Below, piece after piece: positions 1 through 6,090 of a stretch of 7,412 nucleotides of DNA. Numbering within the stretch: position 1 is the stretch's first letter; each line of letters begins with the position of its first letter. Source of the DNA: Pseudomonadota bacterium (GTDB lineage Bacteria; Pseudomonadota; Alphaproteobacteria; Rhizobiales; Rhizobiaceae); contig JAEYXI010000048.1 in the NCBI GenBank assembly GCA_023428515.1, positions 1-7,412 of the forward strand, given 5' to 3'. The notes under the pieces were generated by a model, which was not told where the DNA came from, did no database searches, and saw only the letters and a list, made by a program, of their open reading frames with translations. Made by a program: the position numbers and the translations under genes.

Positions 1-1
1 A

Positions 2-23
2 TCCCTCCCCGCAAGGGGAGGGA
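2..23 (-). terminator. GC-rich hairpin just downstream of the sugar-binding protein gene
   Basis: Perfect inverted repeat: a 9-bp arm TCCCTCCCC (2-10), a 4-nt loop GCAA (11-14) and the complementary arm GGGGAGGGA (15-23). It begins 15 bp after the stop codon of the minus-strand binding-protein gene. There is no visible U-tract, since the window ends at once. It may be a terminator, or an intercistronic stem-loop protecting the abundant binding-protein mRNA before the permease genes expected beyond the edge. Similar GC-rich palindromes are common between genes in rhizobial genomes, so it may also be a dispersed repeat. The structure is seen; its role is inferred. Confidence 0.6.
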
Positions 24-38
24 GGAAGGCGCAGAGCC

Positions 39-1277
39 TCAGTCGGCAGCAGCGATGATCTCGGCGAAGCGCTTCTGCGCGTCCTCGGGCGTCATGCTCG
101 TCGAGCTGAAGAACTGGGTCATCAGGTCGTTCATCTGCTGGGTCGTGTCGGGGCTGATCAGCTCGACCGTCCACTGCAAGGTCTTGCCGGCGGCGAGGAT
201 CTCGAGGCCCGTCTTCATGCAGTCGTTGGCGGCAGCGAGGTCGACGTCGCCGCGCACCGGCAGCGAGCCCTTCTTGAGGTTGAAGGCGACCTGCGTCTCG
301 GGCGACAGCATCACATGGGCGAGCGTCTCCTGAGCGGCGCTGATCTCGGCATTGTCGACCTTCGGGAAGTAGAAGGCGTCGCCGCCGGTGGCGATCACGG
401 CGTTGAGGCCGAGGCCGGGCAGGCAGGTGTAATCCTTGCCGGCGACCTGGTTGGCCACCTGGAACTCGCCTTGCGCCCAGTCGCCCATGATCTGGCCGCC
501 GGCCTGGCCGTTGATGACCATGGCGGTCGCTTCGTTCCAGTTCTGGACGTTAGACTTCTCCGACATCTTGCGGGCGTCGTCGGCCGCCTTGAACACTTTC
601 GCGATCTCGGGGCCGCCGGCCACCGTCTCGTCCTTGTCCTTGTAGACCTTGAGGAAGGTCTCGGGCCCGACGATCGCCGCCATCAACACGTTGAAGGCGC
701 CGGATTGCTGCCAGGCCTGCTTGCCCATCGCCATCGGAACCTTGCCAGCCTTCTCGAGCGCCGGAGCGGCGGCGACGAACTCGTCCCAGGTCTTCGGCAC
801 CGGCACGCCGGCGTCCTCGAAGGCCTTGTTGGAGAGCCAGATCCACTGCCAGGAGTGGATGTTGACCGGCACGCAGTAGATCTTGCCGTCGAGCGTGCAG
901 TTCTCGAGCAGGGTCGGCGGGTTGATCAGCTTCGCCCAGCTCTCCTTGGTGGCGAGATCGGTGAGGTCGCGCATCAGCCCTTCCAGCACCAGCTCCTCGG
1001 CCTGGCGGCCGTGGTTGAATTGGGTGGCGCCCATCGGATCGCCGCCGGTGATGCGGGAAATCATGATCGGCCGCGCCGTATCGCCGGAACCAGCAATGGC
1101 GCCGTCGACCCATTTGTTGCCGGTTGCGTCGAAGGCCTTGGCGAATTCGGCGACCGCCGCGGATTCGCCGCCCGACGTCCACCAGTGCGTCACTTCGAGG
1201 TCGGTGGCGACCGCCGGAGCGGCGAAGGGCAGCACGACTGCCGCGGCGAGAGCAGCGGTCAAAAGCTTATAACGCAT
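39..1277 (-). CDS. ABC transporter periplasmic sugar-binding protein (CUT1, glucose/mannose GtsA-like)
   Basis: 412-residue extracellular solute-binding protein (family 1) that would capture a sugar in the periplasm and deliver it to a two-permease, one-ATPase importer. Residues 1-24 form a Sec signal peptide: basic MRYK start, hydrophobic alanine-rich core, AVA cleavage site before Thr25. The mature start reads EVTHWWTSGGE, closely resembling Pseudomonas GtsA-type glucose-binding proteins, as do the later segments VPVNIHSWQW, the VINGQAGGQIMGDWA stretch and KGSLPVRGD. Two cysteines close together (ENC...YC) could form a disulfide. I chose the ATG at 1277 because GGGAGG lies 6 nt upstream and the signal peptide begins there. 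A 22-codon upstream extension would run through the operator and promoter. The gene diverges from a LacI regulator and has an operator in its leader. Exact sugar is not determinable; glucose-type is by homology recall. Permease and ATPase genes are not in the window. Confidence 0.93.
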   Translation of the reverse strand: MRYKLLTAALAAAVVLPFAAPAVATDLEVTHWWTSGGESAAVAEFAKAFDATGNKWVDGAIAGSGDTARPIMISRITGGDPMGATQFNHGRQAEELVLEGLMRDLTDLATKESWAKLINPPTLLENCTLDGKIYCVPVNIHSWQWIWLSNKAFEDAGVPVPKTWDEFVAAAPALEKAGKVPMAMGKQAWQQSGAFNVLMAAIVGPETFLKVYKDKDETVAGGPEIAKVFKAADDARKMSEKSNVQNWNEATAMVINGQAGGQIMGDWAQGEFQVANQVAGKDYTCLPGLGLNAVIATGGDAFYFPKVDNAEISAAQETLAHVMLSPETQVAFNLKKGSLPVRGDVDLAAANDCMKTGLEILAAGKTLQWTVELISPDTTQQMNDLMTQFFSSTSMTPEDAQKRFAEIIAAAD

Positions 1278-1283
1278 GGAGTT

Positions 1284-1289
1284 CCTCCC
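1284..1289 (-). promoter_or_regulatory. Ribosome binding site of the sugar-binding protein gene
   Basis: GGGAGG on the minus strand, 6 nt before the ATG at 1277. It is a near-ideal Shine-Dalgarno sequence and decides the start in favour of the 412-residue protein over the 434-residue reading. Confidence 0.8.
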
Positions 1290-1294
1290 GAAAT

Positions 1295-1308
1295 CTGAAA
1301 CGTTACAG
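1295..1308. promoter_or_regulatory. LacI-family operator O1 (transporter side)
   Basis: CTGAAACGTTACAG, a 14-bp palindrome with a single symmetric mismatch pair and the central AACGTT typical of LacI/GalR-family operators. It lies 18-31 bp upstream of the ATG of the binding-protein gene, immediately after the predicted -10 box, so a bound repressor would cover the start of transcription. It differs at one base from the perfect palindrome at 1582-1595. The likely binder is the divergently encoded LacI protein; this is inferred from position and sequence. Confidence 0.8.
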
Positions 1309-1314
1309 GTCGGC

Positions 1315-1343
1315 AAGATACGGAAGGCGCCCGTGATGTGCAA
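1315..1343 (-). promoter_or_regulatory. Sigma-70-type promoter of the sugar-binding protein gene
   Basis: Read on the minus strand: -35 TTGCAC (1338-1343), a 17-nt spacer, -10 TATCTT (1315-1320). Transcription would begin about 7 nt downstream, near 1308, at the edge of or inside operator O1. The spacing is ideal and both boxes match the housekeeping consensus well. The leader would be about 30 nt. Confidence 0.65.
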
Positions 1344-1581
1344 TGCTCCTTAAGACGGAAAATGGCAGATTTTTCCGGAAGTCGAATTTATTGGTCCGGA
1401 GAAATCCATTCCAGGGCGACGCGACGGACCCGCGTGCGTCGCAGCAAATCCTGCTCTTCCAGCCGCTAATTGCCTGATTTTTAAAGTACTGCAGTGCGGG
1501 ACGGCCCCGCTTCGGTATCCGGCTTGCTACGGCATGGAGCCTCGACAGGCTGGCAGGAGAAGTCACCACAAACGGTGAATA
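1344..1581. other. Divergent intergenic region between the transporter and regulator promoters
   Basis: No convincing gene. It contains two small inverted repeats: CGGAAAA (1356-1362) with TTTTCCG (1371-1377) over an 8-nt loop, and GCGACGC (1416-1422) with GCGTCGC (1436-1442) over a 13-nt loop. It also has an AT-richer stretch around 1380-1400 and the 8-bp palindrome ACTGCAGT at 1488-1495. These could be sites for other regulators, but nothing in the sequence identifies one. Open frames here lack codon bias and ribosome binding sites. Confidence 0.4.
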
Positions 1582-1595
1582 CTGTAACGTTACAG
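1582..1595. promoter_or_regulatory. LacI-family operator O2 (regulator side), perfect palindrome
   Basis: CTGTAACGTTACAG is a perfect 14-bp palindrome. It is centred 287 bp from operator O1 and 80-93 bp upstream of the lacI-type start codon. It ends one base before a candidate -35 box, so the regulator probably controls its own gene. The pair of sites would also permit a repression loop across the divergent region. Site and symmetry are seen; the binder is inferred. Confidence 0.8.
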
Positions 1596-1596
1596 C

Positions 1597-1626
1597 TTGC
1601 GGTGCAGTCGTTTCGCGGCATAGAAT
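1597..1626 (+). promoter_or_regulatory. Candidate promoter of the LacI-family regulator gene
   Basis: TTGCGG (1597-1602), an 18-nt spacer, and TAGAAT (1621-1626) fit a sigma-70 promoter. The predicted start is near 1633, giving a leader of about 40 nt. Operator O2 lies directly upstream of the -35 box. The match is fair rather than strong. Confidence 0.4.
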
Positions 1627-1674
1627 GGCTGTGGTTGCCGTTGCGTCCGGAATGCGCGATCTGTAGGCGGGGCC

Positions 1675-2754
1675 ATGGACAAGCCAAACGACAACGGGCC
1701 GAACAGTGAACATCATCAAGGGCGGAGCGGCAGACAGGGCGCTCCCGCGGAGGCCGGACGTCCGACGCTGAAGACCATCGCCTTCATGACCGGGCTCGGC
1801 GTCACCACCGTGTCGCGCGCGCTGAAGGATGCGCCCGAGATCGGCGAGGAGACCCGCCGCCGCGTCCAGCTCGTCGCGCGCCAGGTCGGCTATCGGCCGA
1901 ACCGCGCCGGCGTGCGCCTGAGGACTGGCAAGACCAACGTTATCAGCCTCGTGCTCAACACCGAGGAGCAGATCGGCGGCTTCGTCTCGGACATGATCTA
2001 CGGCATCTCGGAGCATCTGGCGCAGACGCCCTATCACCTGATCGTCACGCCCTATTCGCGCAACAACGATCCGCTGGAGCCGGTGCGCTACGTCGTCGAG
2101 ACGGGTTCGGCCGACGGCATCATCATCTCGCGCACCGAGCCGGACGACAAGCGCGTGCGCTACATGCTGGAGCACGGCTTTCCCTTCGCGACGCATGGGC
2201 GCACCGAGGTCGGCACCGAGCATGCCTATCACGACTTCGACAACTACGCCTTCTCCCAGGAGGCGGTGAAGAAGCTGGTCGGGCTGGGGCGCAGGCGCCT
2301 GGCGCTGCTGGCGCCGCCGTCGGCGCTCTCCTACCACCACCACATGCGCGCCGGCTTCCTCGACGCGATGGGCGAGATGGGGCTTGCCGAGATCCCGTTC
2401 AACACGGTGACGGTCGACCATTCCATCGAGCAGATCCGCGCCCGCACGCTGCAGCTCATGCAGCGCGCCAACCGGCCGGACGGCATCGTCAGCGGCGCCG
2501 GCGGCGCGACCTTCGCCATGGTCGCCGGCATCGAGGATGCCGGGCTGAAGGTCGGAGCCGACCTCGACATCGTGTCGAAGCAGTCAGCCAAGCTGCTGCA
2601 CCTCTTCCGGCCTGAGCTCCACGTCGTCAACGAGGACGTCAGGCTCGCCGGACGCGAGCTCGCCCGCTCGGTGATCGCGCTGATCGACGGCCAGCCCGCC
2701 GCTTCGCTGCAGAGCCTGAGCTCGCCCGGACCGGTGCTGGCGCGTGGGGAATAG
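1675..2754 (+). CDS. LacI/GalR-family transcriptional regulator
   Basis: 359-residue sugar-responsive DNA-binding protein, probably a repressor of the divergent sugar transporter gene. After a polar, low-complexity N-terminal tail of about 29 residues comes the LacI helix-turn-helix (about 31-55), with recognition helix GVTTVSRAL at 42-50. The hinge region GYRPNR...RLRTGKT follows at 72-87. Leu82 aligns with LacI Leu56, the hinge leucine that inserts into a central CpG, which fits the central CG of both operators. The remainder is a periplasmic-binding-protein-like effector domain (about 87-350) with typical segments such as DGIIISRTEPDD and DGIVSGAGG. The ATG at 1675 is preceded by a modest AGGCGGGG. 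The 29-residue tail is longer than in LacI itself, but no better in-frame start is visible. The next gene is 235 bp away. Effector sugar unknown. Confidence 0.93.
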   Translation: MDKPNDNGPNSEHHQGRSGRQGAPAEAGRPTLKTIAFMTGLGVTTVSRALKDAPEIGEETRRRVQLVARQVGYRPNRAGVRLRTGKTNVISLVLNTEEQIGGFVSDMIYGISEHLAQTPYHLIVTPYSRNNDPLEPVRYVVETGSADGIIISRTEPDDKRVRYMLEHGFPFATHGRTEVGTEHAYHDFDNYAFSQEAVKKLVGLGRRRLALLAPPSALSYHHHMRAGFLDAMGEMGLAEIPFNTVTVDHSIEQIRARTLQLMQRANRPDGIVSGAGGATFAMVAGIEDAGLKVGADLDIVSKQSAKLLHLFRPELHVVNEDVRLAGRELARSVIALIDGQPAASLQSLSSPGPVLARGE

Positions 2755-2989
2755 ACATAGAGGCCGTCACTGCCGGCTTGACTCGACGTGGGCTCTGGCT
2801 GAGATGTTGCCCATGGTCGAACAGGACACCCACATTGTCGCCCGGTTGGCCGGCATCCCAAAGGCGGGATGCCGGGGTGTCGACAACGCGGCCTGAACAC
2901 GCGGAACGCCGACCTCGGCCTCGCCCCTCGCGGACGAGGTTTGACCGGCTTGGAACGTGCCTCGTCCTCCCTTGATGAGAGAGATGAAC
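2755..2989. other. Intergenic spacer after lacI-type gene, with hairpins
   Basis: No supported gene. It holds the strong inverted repeat listed separately (2850-2875) and a weaker 5-bp hairpin CCTCG/CGAGG (2926-2930, 2935-2939). A 30-codon ATG frame (2804-2896) runs through the main hairpin but has no ribosome binding site and no recognisable product. No clear promoter for the following methyltransferase could be defined. Confidence 0.5.
2850..2875. terminator. Perfect 10-bp inverted repeat downstream of the LacI-type gene
   Basis: CCGGCATCCC (2850-2859), loop AAAGGC (2860-2865), GGGATGCCGG (2866-2875). Outer arms TTGTCG (2835-2840) and CGACAA (2881-2886) are also complementary, which gives a longer interrupted stem. 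It starts 95 bp after the regulator's stop codon and lacks a T-run on either strand. It may be a factor-assisted terminator or a copy of a dispersed intergenic palindrome. Confidence 0.45.
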
Positions 2990-3721
2990 ATGGCACAGAA
3001 TATCTACGACAATCCCGACTTCTTCACCGGCTACAGCCAATTGCCCCGGCAGGTGCAAGGGCTGCCCGGCGCGCCTGAATGGCCGGCGATCCGAGCCATG
3101 CTGCCGCCGCTCGCCGGCACGCGCGTCGTCGATCTCGGTTGCGGCTTCGGCTGGGCTTCGCGCTGGATGCGCGAACAGGGCGCGGCGTCGGTGCTCGGCA
3201 TCGACCTGTCTCAGAACATGATCGCCCGCGCCAGGGCCGACACCGCCGATCCGGCCGTCGAATACCGGATCGCCGATCTAGAGTCGCTGGAATTGCCGGA
3301 AGGCGCCTTCGACCTCGCCTACAGCGCCCTTGCCTTTCACTACGTGCAGGATTTTGAGCGCCTGATGCGCGTGATCCACAAGGCGCTGGCGGCGAACGGC
3401 AATCTCGTCTTCACCATCGAGCATCCGGTCTTCATGGCGGCGACGCATCCGCACTGGATCGTGGATGACGTGGGACGCAAGAGCTGGCCGGTGAACGGGT
3501 ACTCGATCGAAGGCGAGCGCCGGACCGACTGGTTCGCCAAGGGTGTGCTGAAATACCACCGGACGCTCGGCACGACGCTCAACGCCTTGATCGACGCAGG
3601 TTTCCAGCTTCATCGCGTCGAGGAGTTCGCGCCGACGCGCGAGCAGATCGGAGAGATGCCCGCATTGGCCGAGGAGCTGGAGCGGCCGATGATGTTGCTG
3701 GTTTCGGCACGAAAGCCGTAG
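2990..3721 (+). CDS. Class I SAM-dependent methyltransferase
   Basis: 243-residue soluble protein with a Rossmann-like methyltransferase fold (Methyltransf_11/25 type), predicted to move a methyl group from S-adenosylmethionine to an unknown, probably small, substrate. Motif I is VVDLGCGFG at 46-54. The acidic residue that holds the ribose is Asp72 in GIDLSQNM. A further acidic SAM-contact position is Asp96 in IADLES, and motif IV is FDLAYSALAFHYV at 107-119. The C-terminal part (TIEHPVF onwards) is the substrate-side region. I chose the ATG at 2990, giving MAQNIYDNPDFF, as the usual start of this subfamily. It follows a purine-rich GAGAGA; in-frame ATGs at 2957, 2975 and 2984 would add only a few unconserved residues. 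It appears to be monocistronic and is convergent with the gene to its right. Substrate and pathway cannot be read from the sequence. Confidence 0.88.
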   Translation: MAQNIYDNPDFFTGYSQLPRQVQGLPGAPEWPAIRAMLPPLAGTRVVDLGCGFGWASRWMREQGAASVLGIDLSQNMIARARADTADPAVEYRIADLESLELPEGAFDLAYSALAFHYVQDFERLMRVIHKALAANGNLVFTIEHPVFMAATHPHWIVDDVGRKSWPVNGYSIEGERRTDWFAKGVLKYHRTLGTTLNALIDAGFQLHRVEEFAPTREQIGEMPALAEELERPMMLLVSARKP

Positions 3722-3749
3722 ACGCCTTAAGGGCGCTGGTCAGTATCAG

Positions 3750-3787
3750 CGATACCCGGCTGGAACACTATCTCCGGCCGGGTATCG
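3750..3787. terminator. Probable bidirectional terminator between convergent genes
   Basis: Arms CGATACCCGGC (3750-3760) and GCCGGGTATCG (3777-3787) are perfectly complementary over 11 bp. The stem continues inward for four more pairs, TGGA (3761-3764) with TCCG (3773-3776) including one G-T pair, leaving an 8-nt loop (3765-3772). It occupies most of the 73-bp gap between the methyltransferase stop and the VOC protein stop. There is no U-tract, but the position and symmetry suit termination from both sides. Confidence 0.65.
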
Positions 3788-3794
3788 GGCAGAT

Positions 3795-4190
3795 TCAGGC
3801 CGGGCCGACGATGCCCCAGGTGACGCCGAAGGGATCCTTCAGCTGGCCATATTTGTCGCCCCAGAAGGCGACTTCCAGCGGCAGGGTCGCCTCGGCGCCG
3901 GCATCGACCGCGCGCTTCCACCAGGCATCGGCGTCATCGACGACGAGATGCAGGCCGATGTGCTTCGGCGGCTCGTTTGGAGTGCCGTGCTCGGGGAACG
4001 GATCGTTGAACATCATCGACCCGCCATTGATCTCTACATGCACATGCATGGAGCGTCCGTCAGGCGTCTCGCGGCGATCGATGAGCTTTGCGCCGAACGC
4101 CTTCTCGTAGAAGGCGGTCGCCGCCTTGGAGTCGCTCACGGTGAAATAGGCGATCACGCCCGGAATGGACGGGCTCTTCTTCTCTGCCAT
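3795..4190 (-). CDS. VOC family protein (PhnB/glyoxalase-bleomycin resistance fold)
   Basis: 131-residue single-module vicinal oxygen chelate protein, the usual size for the PhnB-like branch. It has the paired beta-alpha-beta-beta-beta arrangement: IAYFTVSDSKAATAFYEKAFGA at 13-34 opens the first half, and HIGLHLVVDDADAWWKRAVDAGA at 77-99 opens the second. The C-terminal signature FWGDKYGQLKDPFG at 109-122 is typical of PhnB-like proteins. His49, His51, His77 and His81 are conspicuous candidate metal or substrate contacts, but I cannot assign ligands. Function may be a small-molecule isomerase, dioxygenase or binding protein; none is proven for this branch. Start at 4190 is supported by AGGAAG upstream. 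It lies 31 bp after the AHSA1-type gene on the same strand, so it is probably co-transcribed and under the same ECF42-type promoter. Confidence 0.88.
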   Translation of the reverse strand: MAEKKSPSIPGVIAYFTVSDSKAATAFYEKAFGAKLIDRRETPDGRSMHVHVEINGGSMMFNDPFPEHGTPNEPPKHIGLHLVVDDADAWWKRAVDAGAEATLPLEVAFWGDKYGQLKDPFGVTWGIVGPA

Positions 4191-4221
4191 CGGTTCTTCC
4201 TTTCCTGTCGATGCTTTGCTG

Positions 4222-4713
4222 TCAGATCGTCTTCAGGAGCTCGGCGAGCTGGTCGGCGCATTGGCCCCAGCCCTCGTGGAAACCCATCTTCTCGTGGGCC
4301 TCGCGGTCCTCGACGGTCCAGTGGCGGGCGCGCGCCGTGTAGCGCGTCCTGCCGTCGCCGAGATCCTCGAAGGTGACGATCGCGGTCATGAACGGCTTTT
4401 CCGACGGCTGCCACGCTTCGGTGAATGCGTCTGTCATGACCAGCTTCTCGTTCTCGACCACTTCGAGGAAGACGCCGGGATTCGGATAGTCCTTGCCATC
4501 GGGGTCGCGCATCACGACCAGGCTGGAGCCGCCGGGCCTCACGTCCAGCGACACGCCGGAAATCGTCCAGGGGCGCGGCACGAACCACTGCTTCAAGAGC
4601 GCCGGCTCGGTCCAGGCGCGGTAGACCTTCTCGCGCGGTGCATCGAAGATGCGCTCCAGCACGAGCTCGCGCTCCCCAGGGAATTCGGCGCTGATCTGGG
4701 CTTGGGCGTTCAT
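4222..4713 (-). CDS. AHSA1/SRPBCC-domain protein
   Basis: 163-residue START-like protein of the AHSA1 (activator of Hsp90 ATPase homologue 1-like) family, a fold with a large hydrophobic pocket. Visible landmarks are the N-terminal signature FDAPREKVYRAWTEPALLKQWF at 23-44, and the C-terminal helix motif GFHEGWGQCADQLAELL at 144-160. In bacteria such proteins often accompany regulators and DGPF or VOC genes, and their ligands are mostly unknown; the Hsp90 name is only by homology. Two ATG codons are adjacent. I chose the second (4713) because AGGAGG ends 5 nt before it but only 2 nt before the first (4716). A reading from 4788 would run across the promoter element. The gene follows the sigma factor gene after 102 bp and has its own ECF42-type promoter match. 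Confidence 0.9.
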   Translation of the reverse strand: MNAQAQISAEFPGERELVLERIFDAPREKVYRAWTEPALLKQWFVPRPWTISGVSLDVRPGGSSLVVMRDPDGKDYPNPGVFLEVVENEKLVMTDAFTEAWQPSEKPFMTAIVTFEDLGDGRTRYTARARHWTVEDREAHEKMGFHEGWGQCADQLAELLKTI

Positions 4714-4760
4714 CATGTCCTCCTGACAACAGCCTCCATTTGGGGGCTTCATGTTCCTAT

Positions 4761-4787
4761 GACGATTGGCCTTCGGCCATTTCGACA
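4761..4787 (-). promoter_or_regulatory. Predicted ECF42-dependent promoter of the AHSA1-VOC genes
   Basis: Read on the minus strand: TGTCGA (4782-4787), a 17-nt spacer, CGTC (4761-4764). This matches the ECF42 promoter consensus as I recall it (TGTCGA at -35, CG(A/T)C at -10). A start near 4754 gives a leader of about 40 nt to the ATG at 4713. A small 5-bp hairpin, TGGCC/GGCCA (4767-4779), lies inside the spacer. The same motif with the same spacing precedes the DGPF-sigma pair. Confidence 0.6.
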
Positions 4788-4815
4788 CGGACTGACAAAT
4801 TTTTTCAGGAGACTG

Positions 4816-6090
4816 TCAGGAGGCCTTGCCTGATGCCTGACCTTTCGGGGTCTCGGCGGCCAGCCGATCGAGATGCATGCGTATATGAGCCGCCTCGGCA
4901 GCGGAATTGGCGAGCGAGATGGCGCGGTCGAAGGCGGCGCGCGCCTCCGCATGGCGGCCGAGCTGCATCAGGAGCCCGCCTTTGACGCCGAAGAAATGGA
5001 AATAGCCTGAAAGCTTCGGCGCCAGCGGCTCGATCATGTCGAGTGCTTCCTGGGCTCCACGAGCCTTGGAGACCGCGACGGCGCGGTTGAGCGTGATGAC
5101 GGGGGAAGGCTGCATCGCCTCCAGTCCCTGGTAGAGCAGGTCGATCTGCTGCCAGTCCGTGTCCTCCGGCTTTTTGGCACGGGCATGCAGCGCAGCGATC
5201 GCCGCCTGGATCTGGTAGGGGCCGGAGCGGCGGTGTCGCATCGCCTTGTCGATCAGCGCCAGCCCCTCGGCGATCCTCTTGGCGTTCCATTTCGTGCGAT
5301 CCTGGTCGTCGAGCAGCACGACCATGCCGTCAGCATCGAACCGTGCCGGGGCGCGCGCGTGTTGGAGGAGCAGCAGCGCGGTCAGCCCCATGATCTCGGG
5401 CTCGGATGGGAAGATGCGCAGCAGGAGGCGCGCCAGCCGTATCGCCTCGTCGCAGAGCGGAATGCGCATCGGCACGTCGCCGCCGCTCGCCGAATAGCCC
5501 TCGTTGAAGACGAGATAGACCATGGCCGCCACAGCCGCGAGCCGTTCTGAACGCTCGACCGGCCCGGGCGCCTCGAACGGCACGGAAGCGTCGGCGATCC
5601 TCGCCTTGGCACGCGTGATGCGCTGCTCCATTGCGCTTTCCGAGACGAGGAAGGCGCGGGCGATCTGCCTGACCGAGAGGCCCGACACGATGCGCAACGC
5701 AACCGCGATCTGCTGCGTCGCCGGCAGGTCCGGATGGCAGCAGATGAACAGCAGCCGCAATATGTCGTCGCGATAGTCGGCGCTGTCGAGCCGCTCGGCA
5801 ATGTCGGTTTCGGCATCCCCAAGGTCCGACAGCACCCGCTCGTCGGGCAGCGGGTCGTTCTTGGCGTTGCGGCGGACCGCGTCGATCGCCGTGTTGCGGC
5901 CGACGAAGATGAGCCAGGCGGTGGGATCGCGCGGCGGGCCGTTCTCGGGCCAGTTCTTCAGCGCGCGCAGGCAAGCTTCCTGGAAAGCCTCTTCGGCCGT
6001 GTCGAGGTCGCGGAAGTAGCGCAGCAACGCTGCCACCGCCTGCGGCCTCGCCGAGGTGAGAAGGGGAGCTATCCAGGCAATGTCGGTCAT
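4816..6090 (-). CDS. ECF42-type RNA polymerase sigma factor with C-terminal TPR-like extension
   Basis: 424-residue extracytoplasmic-function sigma factor, more than twice the length of a minimal ECF, matching COG4941 (ECF42). Region 2 spans about 16-76, with DTAEEAFQEACLRAL at 30-44 and DPTAWLIFVGRNTAIDAVRR at 55-74. The ECF42-type linker reads DDILRLLFICCHPDLP (108-123). Region 4, with its helix-turn-helix, is about 124-165 (LSVRQIARAFLVSESAMEQRI). The group-specific motif YLVFNEGYSAS is at 192-202. The rest (about 205-420) is helical, ending in a TPR-like repeat around LMQLGRHAEARAAFDRAI. In this group the extension is thought to control activity in place of a classical anti-sigma factor, and none is encoded here. 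The start overlaps the upstream DGPF stop as ATGA, indicating translational coupling. Inducing signal unknown. Confidence 0.93.
   Translation of the reverse strand: MTDIAWIAPLLTSARPQAVAALLRYFRDLDTAEEAFQEACLRALKNWPENGPPRDPTAWLIFVGRNTAIDAVRRNAKNDPLPDERVLSDLGDAETDIAERLDSADYRDDILRLLFICCHPDLPATQQIAVALRIVSGLSVRQIARAFLVSESAMEQRITRAKARIADASVPFEAPGPVERSERLAAVAAMVYLVFNEGYSASGGDVPMRIPLCDEAIRLARLLLRIFPSEPEIMGLTALLLLQHARAPARFDADGMVVLLDDQDRTKWNAKRIAEGLALIDKAMRHRRSGPYQIQAAIAALHARAKKPEDTDWQQIDLLYQGLEAMQPSPVITLNRAVAVSKARGAQEALDMIEPLAPKLSGYFHFFGVKGGLLMQLGRHAEARAAFDRAISLANSAAEAAHIRMHLDRLAAETPKGQASGKAS

Noticed and set aside
315..1298. Long plus-strand open frame (327 codons) across the sugar-binding protein gene
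   Set aside because: It is the antisense shadow of a clear signal-peptide-bearing binding protein; its low-complexity product matches nothing known. The same holds for the long minus-strand frame at 1303-2421 over the LacI-type gene.
2878..2883. TGTCGA upstream of the methyltransferase gene as a possible ECF42 -35 element
   Set aside because: No CGTC or CGAC occurs about 17 nt downstream, and the hexamer overlaps the outer arm of the hairpin there.
2804..2896. A 30-codon ATG frame in the spacer after the LacI-type gene
   Set aside because: No ribosome binding site, no recognisable motif, and most of it is the inverted repeat at 2850-2875.
2941..2976. TTGACC as a -35 box for the methyltransferase gene
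   Set aside because: No acceptable -10 hexamer lies 16-18 nt downstream.
4206..4231. A third ECF42-like match on the plus strand, TGTCGA-16-CGTC, running antisense into the 3' end of the AHSA1 gene
   Set aside because: The spacer is 16 rather than 17 nt, it points antisense, and no plus-strand gene follows. CGTC is frequent in this GC-rich DNA, so it probably shows the chance rate of such matches.
4792..4819. CTGACA/TGTCAG inverted repeat with a run of six T at the sigma factor stop, as a terminator
   Set aside because: Only a 6-bp stem with a 16-nt loop, and the T-run is on the plus strand and inside the loop, so it does not fit termination of the minus-strand operon.
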